A DNA stretch of 64,000 bases. Origin: Spizellomyces sp. 'palustris' (lineage: Eukaryota; Chytridiomycota; Chytridiomycetes; Spizellomycetales; Spizellomycetaceae). Within the stretch, counting starts at the first letter, position 1; the number at the start of each line of letters is the position of its first letter. The notes below the pieces were generated by a model that was not told the origin of the DNA, made no database searches, and was given only the letters and a program-made list of their open reading frames with translations. Below are positions 33,991 to 45,217 of this stretch, piece after piece. Where the stretch lies: contig QEAR01000012.1 in NCBI GenBank assembly GCA_006535965.1, forward strand, positions 1 through 64,000, read 5' to 3'. The position numbers and the translations under genes are program-made.

Positions 33991-36736
33991 TCAAAAAAAC
34001 AGGCCCATGTACGGTGCCGTCAGGTGTACACTGCGTTTTACGATGCCTTGAACTGTTTTCAAGTGCTGTTTCCAGTTGGGTATGTCAGACGGTGAGAGGG
34101 GCTTTGGAGGGGGTGGGTTGGTGTAGAGCGCGAAAATGTCCCAGCAGATACCGAGGATGCTTGTCAGGTCCTTTGGTGAAAGGTCCATCACCATCAGATG
34201 AACATGTCCAAGTGGAGCAGGCAGGATCTGGGACTGTAAAAAGAATGTCTCGTCAGCAGGTTGATCGTAACGAGCATCGTTTACGAATATCATGACGAAT
34301 AGAATAAAATGAAAAATTGCTACCTTGCTCAGTAATGTGATCATTCGAACTGCGCTATCGAATTCGTAGGGGTGTTGAGAAGGATTTCGATGGGATTGGG
34401 ACCAGAATGCGATACTGTATGCCAATAGGGGTCGAAAAACGTATAATGCGTATACAGTCGCTTCATAGTCTACGACGTCACATGAGTTTCAATATACGTC
34501 TGGTTTATGATTGATGATGACCGTACCCTGGCCAATCACGTCCAATAGGCCCCATAATCCTCTGTGTGTTTGAAAAATGTGAACGAGGGTCTTGTCGCGG
34601 GGGGTGGTTGGCATGGCTGGGAGGGTGTAGCATCCGAGGGGAGTCGGAGGGTGATGGGTGAGGGATTTGGAGAAAAGGCGAGCCAAGAGCGGGCGACGCG
34701 ATGGACCTTGTCAATAAAAGTGTGATGAATTCAAACAGTTTTATAGAGTGGTAAAAAAAACTTTATGAGCATACCTGCCAAACCCGCCAACACACTCCAC
34801 TCCTCACTCGTCAACTCCACCCGTCGAACCCACTCCAAAACCCCGTACACAACCCTCTCACCCTCCATACTCATTAAAACCTCTTCACAAATCCCTCGTT
34901 CCTCACGCACATGCATCCAAACACCCAACACCGTCTCAATCACCTCCGCCGACCCACCGACCCACAACGCCAATGCCGCGCGTCGAGTAACCGGGTCGCG
35001 AACATGTGGTTCAAGTAAACGGTAATAGGGACGTAGGACATGCGTAAAGGGGCGGAGGGATTCCAGAATGCGTGTACGTGTTTTGGGGGGGTATGTGTCA
35101 AGTGAGCCAAGAACCGACATGATTGTCTGACTACATGAACGTCAGCAAAAGATCCAAATGCGAGTCGAATAGGAATTGAATCCAATTTTAGGGGGTACAT
35201 ACTTTAAGAGGTTCGTCTGATCAAGTATTCCCAACAGGGAGGGTGTAAGAAGGTGCGCGTCCTGCAAAATCGCTTCGTGCCCAAATGTCATGATGCATAG
35301 GATCCATAACGCCTCGCAAAGGCTGTTTTGGGATGCTGATTGGGTTAGACGTGTGAGGTGGGTGCGAAAAGGGGGGAGAAGGGGGGATGTGCCCTTTTGG
35401 GTTAGGTCTATTAGAATGGTTTGGAGAATGTTGTAGAGGAGGGTTTGGGCCAGGGGTGAGGGGGAGGGCGACTCGGACGCTCGGGACAAGAGGAGGGTCA
35501 GAGGGGGTGTTAGGGTTGGGTGCTTGGTGAGGAGATAGTGGATGTAGGGGGGGAGGATGTCGTCGAGGAATGTGGGCGGACTTAGCGTAGTATGGGGGAT
35601 ACGGATGAATACGGAAAAGTCAGAAAAAGAGGAGATCCGTCACAACCCAACCACCTTGTAAAGCACTCTAAAAACTTACCCAACACCCTTTGCTTGCACG
35701 CCTCCACACATCCCTTCAACATACATCCCAACCATCTCCACCAACTCGTATCCAAATCCTAAACCATTAGCAATGACATTAGCAACGAAGATCAGAAATG
35801 AAACCAATAGAGCAACATAACAAAACACATACGCTCAATAAGCGTGGGACAAATCACCGTGAGCGTCACCAAGTACCCCACCACATACTTTTCTATAAAA
35901 TATCCGTCAACATTTTCATTCACCACGAAAAACGCATTTAACATAAAGGATTCATTTTACAAGGGTGAACGTACCCCTCCTAACCGCATACACATCCAAA
36001 CACTCTTTCAAACTCTCCAAAACCTTTGGCGACCACCTCGTCAGGAGGTAAGTGAATATATGATTTAGCAGCGTATCCAGTGGTCCCAATACACTACACA
36101 ACATTGTTAATGTACTGTCTTTGTATATTCATGTATGCAAGCGTTGGAAAAACGGGCAACTTACAATGCTCCATCAAGGTTCTCCAAAATAGTGTTACGC
36201 TTGCTGTAGGATTCCATCATGTACGTATGGAACGCATTCAGCGTCTCGGTTGTGGAGAGTGTGTAGGGGACGAGCCAGATAAGTTTCGGTGGGCCTTCTA
36301 CAAGGAGCTAATCCCCCCCAAAAAACAAACCTTGAGGATCAAAACTGTAGATAACAAAGTGTAAAACGTACCTTGAAGAATACCCTCGTAAGCCCCTCGT
36401 GTGCAAGACTGGCAGATAATGTCACTACATAAATCTCGTTTACGGCGGGATGCGCTTGAGAAAGGTTTTTTGGAATGCATGTCGAGAATGAGTCTGTGGT
36501 GGTGTTTGTGCGTGCGTAGTGGGATATGCACCACTACTAGCCTTTTAAAAATGAGGAAACCCATGCAGAAAAGCATTGCGATGCATTAAAAGAGAGAGTT
36601 TTACGTGAAAGATTCGGGTGAGATCTCCGCGGGTGCTTGATGGTATGTACGTTTTGAGGTGGTGGAGGGTGGGTGGAATGTGGAGGTTTGCCGTGAGGGG
36701 TGTGAGGAGGGGTGCGATGGACGACGACGACGACAT
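33991..36736 (-). CDS. Unidentified large, probably alpha-helical protein
   Basis: I do not recognise the family. The start at ATG 36736 gives a Ser-rich N-terminus (MSSSSSIAPLLTPLTANLHI). A phase-consistent path joins exon 1 (ends DLTRIFH) to WCISHYARTNTTTDSFSTC, then EIYVVTLSASLAHEGLTRVF to LLVEGPPKLIWLVPYTLSTT, TLLNHIFTYLLTRWSPKVLE, YVVGYLVTLTVICPTLIE, SLCEALWILCIMTFGHEAIL, RPFTHVLRPYYRLLEPHVRD and SILGICWDIFALYTNPPPPK. Repeated Leu-rich helices suggest a HEAT/armadillo-like solenoid. Eight to ten exons. Compositional skew inside exons is strong here, which distorts amino-acid choice and may hide homology. Boundaries are tentative. Confidence 0.55.
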
Positions 36737-36938
36737 GATGCAAAAGATGATGATGCCAATGCTGATCTAAAAGTGCAAATGTCGCGCGATTTGTTGCCCA
36801 CCACACGCTAACGGGTTTTCTTCCAAACGCAGTCTGAACGCTCTCCCCCAATCCTCTTCCTCCATCCCAGCTCTTGTCATTACGAGGTTCACCAGAACTT
36901 TTTACCAGTTACAACGTCTTCTTGCGTTTTGCTTTATC

Positions 36939-37424
36939 ATGCCCTCTCCATTCTACACAAACCTCATTACCCAACTCGTCTCCCTCCTCGACCCGTCCCT
37001 CCCGCTTACCTCCAACCTCGCCAACACCGCCTCCCTCCTCTACCACGCCTACCCCGCTACCCGCAACATCAACTGGGTCGGATTCTACCTGACGGGCACA
37101 CACAAGGCCGCAAAACCCGACACACTCTACCTAGGCCCTTTTCACGGGCAAGTTGCATGTACAGTAATCCCGTTCTCAAAAGGAGTGTGCGGTAAAGCGG
37201 CGAGGGAAGAGTCAACAGTGGTTGTTACTGACGTGCATGCATTTCCGGGACATATTGCATGTGATTCCGCCAGTCAGAGTGAGATTGTTGTCCCAGTTGG
37301 TGTTGGGGGGGTTTTAGTGGGGGTTTTGGATGTGGATTGTAAGGATGTTGGGGGGTTTACCGAGGAGGATCGGGTAGGGTTGGAAGAGGTCGTGCGAGTT
37401 GTGTGTGAGCGAGGTGGGTGGTGA
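36939..37424 (+). CDS. Free methionine-(R)-sulfoxide reductase (GAF domain)
   Basis: Single-exon, 161-residue GAF-domain enzyme (fRMsr) that reduces free methionine-R-sulfoxide with thioredoxin, an oxidative-stress repair enzyme of microbes including yeast. Signature blocks: INWVGFYL, LGPFHGQVACTVIPFSKGV, VVTDVHAFPGHIACDSAS and SEIVVPVGVGG. The three cysteines Cys74, Cys84 and Cys108 keep the spacing I recall for the yeast enzyme (84, 94, 118), so the redox centre is complete. The first half of the gene is extremely C-rich and the second half extremely G-rich on the coding strand. A divergent promoter of about 200 bp is shared with the unidentified helical-protein gene. Confidence 0.93.
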   Translation: MPSPFYTNLITQLVSLLDPSLPLTSNLANTASLLYHAYPATRNINWVGFYLTGTHKAAKPDTLYLGPFHGQVACTVIPFSKGVCGKAAREESTVVVTDVHAFPGHIACDSASQSEIVVPVGVGGVLVGVLDVDCKDVGGFTEEDRVGLEEVVRVVCERGGW

Positions 37425-37708
37425 TAAAGAGTTGCGCCAGATTGGCTTGACTTGCGCACTTTCCTCGTTCAAGGGTTGGTCGAGTCAGTCGCACACTACA
37501 AAAAAAACATGGACACTGCATAACTAGATGTTAGATATGCAAGAGTACTAGTAGCACACCATAGCAAAAAGAGACAAGAAATGCGGAACGTCAATAATAA
37601 AACTTGTGTTCATTCACGTTGTTTACAAGGTACGCCAAGGAACAACAGCAAAAGTGAGGAATATGGCAATGAGCAGAGTGCTCAAAAAAAAACGTTTGCA
37701 AAAACACA

Positions 37709-40700
37709 TTACACCATCCTCACCCTCCCCCCATCATCCCCTCCATCCCCACTTGACGTTGCTTCCTGACTGAAATCCCGACACAAAACCCTCTGAATCT
37801 CCTCATCCGTCACCAAGCCCTCCCCCACAGCATCAACCACAACCCGCTCCCTTAAAATCCCCAACACTTCTGAATCCGGTACACTCGTATTCGACACAAA
37901 ATCTTGATGCGTGCCCTTAAACAACCCTACAAAATAATAAAGGTTATATAAATCGTATGCAAAAAAAAGTAATTATAAATGTAACATACGTTCATGAACA
38001 ACCACCCGTTCCAATTTCCTTTTCCGATTGGCACACTCAACAACCCGTTCCTCAACCGTTCCTTTACAAATAAACCGTAACACCAACACATGTTTCGTTT
38101 GTCCAATCCGGTGGACACGGTCCATGGCTTGGAGGTCACACTGCGGGTTCCAATCGGAATCGAACAAGATGACTGTATCCGCTGCAGTGAGGTTGAGTCC
38201 TAATCCTCCCGCACGGGTCGATAATAAAAAGATTGGGGTATCCGTATGAGTGAAACGGTGGATTTCAGTTTGACGGACTTCGAGTGGTGTGGAGCCGTCT
38301 AGCCGGCAATGGGGGATATGACGGAGTGAGAGGTATGTCGAGAGGAGGGAGAGTGTCCGTGTCATTTGGGAAAAGAGGAGGATTTTGTGGGTGGGGAGGA
38401 GGTGGGGGAGGAGGCGGTCGAGTGTGAGGAATTTACCAGAGAGGGTGATGAGGGGGTGAGTGGAGTGGGTTGGGTTGAAGGGGAGGTAGGTGTTGGTGCT
38501 GGTGGGAAGTGGAGTCTCGTCTTGGTGACCAAAGAATAGGAAGGGGTGGTTACATACTTTACGGAATTGCATGATGGGGCTTTGGAGTTTTTGGGCCTTG
38601 ACTGTAACCTCTAGAACCATATCCATATCATCAGTACATTGAAAAAACTGCACAAGCATTATAAAAAACAAGTACAAAATACATACGAACGGCATGCGCT
38701 TTTTCGATATCCACATCCTCATCTTCTTCTCGATACCGTTTCACTACCCGCCGTACACCTACACGATCATTAAAAAAAACACGCGCGCGCAAATCCACAC
38801 AAACCACGGACACGTACTATCAGTTTGCTCAAAATCAAGATCCGACGCTAAAACGACATCCTGATCCACATCATCTGACAAATCCACAAAATCTTTTCCA
38901 TCTATACACACACAAGAAAAACGTCAAGCCTCATCACGCCCCATAAAAAACAAGTAACACTAATACATACCGAGATCATCACGCCCCATCAACAGCTCAA
39001 CAACCTTTTCACGTAACTTCCCCTCCCGAACCGCATCATACAACTCTGTTTGCATGATCGTTAAAGGGCAGTAGATGATCCACTCGCGTTTAGGTGGGAT
39101 GGAGAGGTCGACTTCGGATTTGATGCGGCGGAGGAGAAAGGGTTTTAGGATGGCGTGGAGGGCTGGGAGGCTTGTTGTGTCGGTTGTAGTCTCTGTAGGT
39201 GTGTCTGTGTTGGGTGTGTCGGGTGCGTCGGTAGGGGTGGAAAAGAGGGATGTAAACAGTGACCGATCATGAAAGACTTCAGGCATGACGAAATTAAGCA
39301 GGGACCAAAGTTCCTCTAAATTATTCTAAAAAGAAAAAAAACACCAGTTGACCGCTTTGTTTATACGCTCGTCTTTGCACAATGGTACGCGGTCATGTTT
39401 ACCTGTAAGGGCGTTCCAGTGAGTAATAACCGATTGGCAGCCGGATACCGCTTCAATTCCCGAATGAGTTTGCAATCTAGGTTTTTGAGTCGATGTCCTT
39501 CGTCAATGATAATGTATGTCCATGTGTAGTTCTGATCATGTCAGTATTAGATTGTGTTGCGCGAAGGGTAAATATGGAGCGACTTTACGCTAGTCACGAT
39601 CATGGTGCATTCCCTACTCAGCGCTATTGTGCGTGCACACAATACCACAATCGTGCAGATACGCGGTAGTGTTTTGCCCAATGCCCCGCTCGACCGCAAA
39701 CGCACTCCGGTCCTCAGCATTGCTCATTCCTGGTTGCTACTCTTTGCAAGCGTCTTTTTCTTTTTCCCCACTGACCCCACCTCGGCTCGCAGTAAATGTC
39801 AAAAAAGACCCACCTGAAGCCACGTCCGATCCCTCAAAACAACCTCAAAACTCGTAACAACAACCCCAACCCCAAACTTGTTTTTTCTCAACCACCCTCT
39901 CTCGACTTTATCCCCATGATACAACACGACGGGAATACTGGGCGCCCAGTGCTTGAACTCTGCGACCCAGTTGGTGATGGTGGAGAGAGGGGCGACAATG
40001 AGGAAGGGGCCTTTTGTGCCGACTTCGTAGAGGTGGGCGAGGAACGCTATGCATTGGAGGGTCTGTATGCGTCGGGGAGGATATGTAGGTTAGAGTGGGG
40101 GATATGTGAATTGAGAGGGCGGGCCGCCGAGTCGCGGGGGGGAACCAAGGGGAATGATCGAAAAACGACGAGTATCAGTAATGTGCAGGCGATAGCCATG
40201 TTTCAGACCCCGAGCGGTATGACCCTCGAAACGGCGCCATCCCTCTCTGTTTGCATAAGGTCCACGTTGAGCGTTTGCATTCAATCATACATGCTCGCTT
40301 CGGATCCCCAACTCGACATTCCTCTGTACGTCTAATCAGCATTGTGATCGCCGAACGTCAAGGCAATGCTATGTTCGCTTAAAAAGTCCATAGTCGTCCT
40401 TTCATCACTGGCGATCGCCAGGCTAACGCGTGGATCCCCGGCCTATTCTCATTTCTAATAAACGGGGCGAGATATCACTCCTCGCGGACTATCACGGTTT
40501 GGCCCGCTAAAGCTCGGCGTGGATCTCTTTGGCCGCAGACGCCAAACTCTCTCCTTTTTGTGATAATCCCACCCCTGACTGGTTATCGCCAGATTGGCTC
40601 CTAAACGCTCGACGTGAATGGCCATCCACTCCTCTCTCTTTTGTGATAATCTCACACCTCACTGGCCTTGGCCAGTTGGCTCGCCAAAGTTTGGCGTGGA

Positions 40701-41239
40701 TCGGGAACATACCTTTCCCAAACCCATTTCATCGGCAAGGATCCCACTCAACCCATTCTCATACAAACTAATCAACCACTCCATGCCAACCAACTGATAC
40801 TCTCTCATTTCACCTCCCGTCACAAGACTCGGTTGTCTCTTTGTCCGTCCCTCACCAAGCACCTCATGCACTCGATTCTCCTGCACCTTGTCTGGTCTAT
40901 CTGGCTGAACGCGCATGTGCCTCTTTGGCCTTGCCCCCTTTCGCCTTGTGACGCGGGCAGGAGGTTCTGGGTCTGGGTCAGAGAATTCTACTACTACATG
41001 CTCTGTAGGTGTAGAGAGAGACAAGCGGTTGCCCTGGGCACATGAGAGTTGTCGTTGTGCGAGGTTGTCTGCGAGGAAAGAGGAATAGATGCCTGCGCGG
41101 GCGAGTAATAGGCGTAAGCGTTCGTTTTGTGCGTGTTGATGAGAGTGTGCATGGGCGTCCTAAACGTAGCAAAGCAATGTAAAAGGTGTGTAATGAGTGT
41201 ACGGAATGAGGATAAAAATACCTGAGAGCCTCCCAACAT
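37709..41239 (-). CDS. SNF2-family remodeller of the LSH/HELLS (IRC5/DDM1) group
   Basis: ATP-dependent chromatin remodeller. N-terminal [20 protein letters not shown] matches the short coiled segment before the HELLS helicase core. Helicase motifs in order: [20 protein letters not shown] and [11 protein letters not shown] (Q and I/Walker A), [19 protein letters not shown] (Ia), [23 protein letters not shown] (II, DEGH), [11 protein letters not shown] (III), then [30 protein letters not shown] (IV), [20 protein letters not shown] (V) and [19 protein letters not shown] (VI). The tail HEGLFKG and [14 protein letters not shown] fits the HELLS C-terminus. About nine exons; intron 40063-40712 is oversized. 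The start ATG 41239 sits six codons before an intron; an additional upstream exon is possible. Neighbouring kelch gene is on the same strand. Confidence 0.87.
40063..40712 (-). repeat. 650-nt intron filled with degenerate repeats
   Basis: Bounded by AAAG|GTATGT (after Walker A) and GCATACAG|ACC, so it is an intron, but about ten times the local norm. Units starting near 40421, 40501, 40596 and 40678 share a core like GCT.AA.GCTCG.CGTGGAT. A second motif, TTTTGTGATAATC.CAC, recurs near 40556 and 40640. Spacing is 80-95 bp. It may be a tandem repeat or part of a dispersed element. Confidence 0.6.
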
Positions 41240-41582
41240 GATCGTCTGGATGGAAACGAAAGATGAAGAGCAACAGGTAAGCTTTTATGTGTGGCACAGT
41301 CATCGAATGAGGCTTAGACTCGGCATCTCCGACTGACTTTCGATTTGCCTTCCATTGCCTTTGCACACCTCCTCTACGAGTGCAAAGCTAGAAGGGTTGA
41401 GTATTCTGGAATACGCAGATATGGCTAACCCTTTACTTGTGTATGGAGAAAGAGGAAAGAGAGCTTGTGCTATTGCCGAGGATGAAACCTTTCCCAATTT
41501 GTGAACCAGATGCAACCATTCTCTATTCCATAGATACATCCCAATCACTTACAATTGTACATGTGTGTATGCAAACCACACC
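41240..41582. other. Intergenic region between kelch stop and remodeller start
   Basis: Both flanking genes are on the minus strand. Part of it could be an undetected 5' exon of the remodeller gene, because the frame upstream of ATG 41239 stays open for about a dozen codons. No motif stands out. Confidence 0.4.
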
Positions 41583-42731
41583 TCACAGGACGTCATCCCC
41601 ACAGCCCACCTCAAAAGCAGTAATCTGAGGCAAATACGCGCTCGCACTCAACTCTAGCACCCACATATCCCCATACACTCTCGTCCCATCATACCCCCCA
41701 AAAACCCATACCCGCGAATCCACCAAACACGCAGAATGATACCCCCTTCCTTCAGGCCCACTCCCACACACACTCCTCGTCTCCCAATTCATGGTCACAA
41801 GATTCAACAATAGTGCTTCATTGCCGTATCGTGTTCCGTCGTGTCCGCCTAGAACAAAGAGGTAGGATCCCACTTGGGTCGCAGTGTGCGAGAGGCGCGG
41901 GAATGCTCGGTCGAGGGAAATGGATTTCCATGTGAGGGTCTGCATGTCGAGGAGGGACACATCGGAAAAACATTCGTGGCCGTCTGACCCGCCGTACACG
42001 AGGACATGAGGTGTGTGGCCGATGCGTGTCGAGGTGTGGTATCCTCGATGGGATGGGACTGGTCCCCGCGTTTCCACCACTTGCCATTCAACAACAAAAC
42101 TGTCCTCTAGTGTATCCCCATGTCTCGCATCCGGCCTCACATCATTCAAGCCTCCAGTCCGCCCATTCCCTCTCGAATCCCCCTGCTTCGAATCCCCAAA
42201 CCCATTCTTGCCCATTCTCAACACAAACACATCATTCAAAGCCCGCACACCATCCCCACCCGCATACACATATACATCCCCCTCCCAAACCCACATTGTA
42301 TGTGCCCGCCTCGCAGAAGGCGGCACCCCCTCCACCCTCGGCGTATACCAAACCATGTCAACCGTATCCAGCACGTACACCCCATCATAATACACTGGGC
42401 CGTCCCCACCGCCAAAATAAACGATATACCGGTCCGATATGACACATGCCGCATGCGCACGCACGGTCCGCGGAACACCCCCCCTCACCACTGGCCGTGT
42501 CCACCATAATGATTCGGTATCGAATACCCAGAGCTGGTTGAAACAGGATTTGGCGTCGCACCCACCGAATACGTAGAGTTTGGAATGGAGGGGTGTGGTT
42601 GTGTGGGCGCGGAGAGGTGGGGGAATGTGTGTCCCTCGCACTGGAACGCGCGACCAGTGCATTGATGGAATGGGTGACTTTAGCGAGTCTTGCGGCGTTA
42701 CATTTCCCAGTGCTGTCGATTGTATCGTCAT
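41583..42731 (-). CDS. Kelch-repeat beta-propeller protein
   Basis: Intronless protein of about 380 residues with six kelch repeats. Repeat hallmarks: KLYVFGGCDAKSCFNQLWVF, RYIVYFGGGDGPVYYDGVYV, DVYVYAGGDGVRALNDVFVL, HVLVYGGSDGHECFSDVSLL, YLFVLGGHDGTRYGNEALLL and RVWVFGGYDGTRVYGDMWVL. No BTB, ring or kinase domain is attached, so it resembles the tip-elongation Tea/Ral2-like or Kel-type propellers only by fold. The longer open frame begins with TTG, so I take the first ATG at 42731. An Arg/Asp/Gly-rich insert (SKQGDSRGNGRTGG) sits between repeats three and four. Partner and process cannot be deduced. Confidence 0.88.
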   Translation of the reverse strand: MTIQSTALGNVTPQDSLKSPIPSMHWSRVPVRGTHIPPPLRAHTTTPLHSKLYVFGGCDAKSCFNQLWVFDTESLWWTRPVVRGGVPRTVRAHAACVISDRYIVYFGGGDGPVYYDGVYVLDTVDMVWYTPRVEGVPPSARRAHTMWVWEGDVYVYAGGDGVRALNDVFVLRMGKNGFGDSKQGDSRGNGRTGGLNDVRPDARHGDTLEDSFVVEWQVVETRGPVPSHRGYHTSTRIGHTPHVLVYGGSDGHECFSDVSLLDMQTLTWKSISLDRAFPRLSHTATQVGSYLFVLGGHDGTRYGNEALLLNLVTMNWETRSVCGSGPEGRGYHSACLVDSRVWVFGGYDGTRVYGDMWVLELSASAYLPQITAFEVGCGDDVL

Positions 42732-43039
42732 GTTCTTCCGTTCAACAAGAAGCAAATTGCAAGCAGGACGAAATCTCCAACGATTTGAGCCTTTGGAACC
42801 ATTGGATTCACCATTTTAATGTGGTTGTAATGAAGGTTCTTTTTGGTTTGATACTGATCGTTGCTGACATTCCTTCAAGGTTTGCTACTAATGGACAAGC
42901 TGCTTGGGCAAAAGTTATTTTGTAGAGTAGTGTAAATGGTGAATATGGGAGGGGAGGTAGAAAGAAGGGTTGCTGTGGAGAAGAACACGGCAGGCAGAGT
43001 CCTATTCATTTGTTTGCATCAAGTCTTTTGATGGGATGC
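42732..43039. other. Short intergenic region
   Basis: Lies between the kelch start and the 3' end of the uncertain minus-strand gene. Nothing else seen. Confidence 0.4.
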
Positions 43040-44030
43040 CTACGACTCTGAAAGCATGATTTGCGCACGTTCAAGAGCTTGAACCACCAATAGAAGAACA
43101 TTGTACTCTCTATATGTATTATATCTGAGGTGAACGGCTTGGAGAGACTTTTTTTGGATCATGTCTTGCTGGGTGCTGAGCAATCTGGGAGGGCATATCA
43201 TGGCATGTTCGTAAAAGCTCCTGCTTGGGATGTAAGCGATACGGTAGCTGAAATGTGTTGCTTGTAGAGTACAAGTTGGTGTATATTCTTGCCACCGCAC
43301 TGAGGGGATGATGGGACCATGGAGAAAACCAATGAGAGCTCTTGGCTTTATATTGAGTAGGTTGTCGTTTTGGACATTGTCCTTACAACTTGTTAGCGTG
43401 ACAGTGTTGGTAGGCCTTGGATTTCTTCTCTTCCCCTAGTGTTTGTCCTTTTGGGTCCACGTTCGCCCGCGAGTTATGAATCCGGCCTTTTGTGCTGTCG
43501 TCCCACTTACAGATTACTCCCCGCTCGGCAGACTGGAAGAATACAAGCGCGGCGGGCAAGTACTGCCAGCAGTTGCAACTTGTCAGCTTACTGGATAAAG
43601 TCCCGTACTTGCCTGATGATGGGCTGGAGCGCAGCTAATAGTTGAAATAATGGGATTGATGTTAGGGTAGTAAAAGATAGAAGGAGATGGCCTCTGACCG
43701 ATTGCCCTCCCCCATTGGAGGCGGGGTGGACATGTTGCGGACTCGTCCACCGGAATAATAGTAAAAGTCCCATTGGACCTCAGCGAGACCACCGGGCGAG
43801 GATGGGGATAAAGTCCTGGACCGCGTGTTTGTACCGGCGATGCGAACAGCTTTTGATTTCCAATGTGAATTATTAATGGTTCCTGGAGGAGTAGATGCCC
43901 AGATAACGTCCTTGGTGAGCAATACTTGGGGGACATGGTCATTCCATGTTACGAAGAATGTACCGTTTGCTTTGGAGCGTAGGCTGTCAACTTGCCCCGT
44001 CACCTGCACAGAGTCACGCCAGAGTGGGTT
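43040..44030 (-). CDS. Possible small multi-exon gene, unidentified
   Basis: Not recognised. Three minus-strand stretches look coding. The first, after an acceptor at about 44003 (TGTGCAG), encodes VTGQVDSLRSKANGTFFVTW and continues through TPPGTINNSHWKSKAV to EVQWDFYYYSGGRVRNMST. The second is a short exon near 43635-43593 (AALQPIIRQVRDFIQ). The third is a last exon ending at 43040 with QKKSLQAVHLRYNTYREYNV and QALERAQIMLSES. GTAAGT-like donors exist near 43592 and 43508. I could not fix the first exon or a start codon, and the gene could be two genes or partly spurious. Confidence 0.35.
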
Positions 44031-44343
44031 GACATTTGCAAAAGTAGGTCATCGGAGGGTTCAGAGTACCTCCACAAGAGAACCCTACATTTTGTTTAAA
44101 AGGTGCACGATACGCAGCATAGAACATAAACACTACATGTTTTTTGCAGATATCCTACCCACCCCACTCATTGTGTGTCGCAATACAAGAAAAAAAAAAC
44201 ACAAGAAAAATAGCACAGACAAAGACCTCAACATAAACCAGAACAGCTTTTTCCTACCTAGAACACTCCCCACAACTGCGGATATTTACATAAAAAAAAC
44301 GGGGTGCAACTTTCATACGCGGACGCATTTGACTTTTTTCCCA

Positions 44344-44888
<545 letters not shown>

Positions 44889-45214
44889 GGCTTGTTCCGA
44901 GTATCAAAGGAAAACCTGTAAATGGAGAATAGAAACTTGTCGTCGTCGTCGTCGTTCGTTTGTTTGTTTGTTCCTTGTGCTGTCGTTCGGTCGTTTGTTT
45001 CTTAACGAGAGCGATGAAAAGATGAGGAAAACTGCGATGGAAAACTTCCCCCAAAGCCAAGCCAAATCGACGGGGTGCGCGTGATCGTTTGCGTACGAGG
45101 CGTTTGAGTCAGCAGCCAGCGCGTTGGGATTTTCACGCCTTTCGGTTTTTTTTATACTGGAAATTCCAATCATTTCCCAGAGCGTTTTCTGTAAGTGAGT
45201 TTTTATAATACGAT
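44889..45214. promoter_or_regulatory. Divergent promoter region ATG8 / C2CD5
   Basis: 326 bp between start codons. Holds a (GTC)n then (GTTT)n microsatellite on the plus strand at about 44939-44975, which would lie in the ATG8 5' leader. No TATA-like element could be assigned with confidence. Confidence 0.45.
44939..44975. repeat. Compound microsatellite (GTC)n(GTTT)n
   Basis: About five GTC units (44939-44955) followed by several TTTG/GTTT units, upstream of ATG8. Confidence 0.8.
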
Positions 45215-45217
45215 ATG
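45215..45217 (+). other. Start codon isolated by an intron
   Basis: ATG directly followed by GTATGT. The 69-nt intron ends TTTTTATAG at 45286. The alternative start ATG 45289 is out of frame with the C2 domain. Confidence 0.75.
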
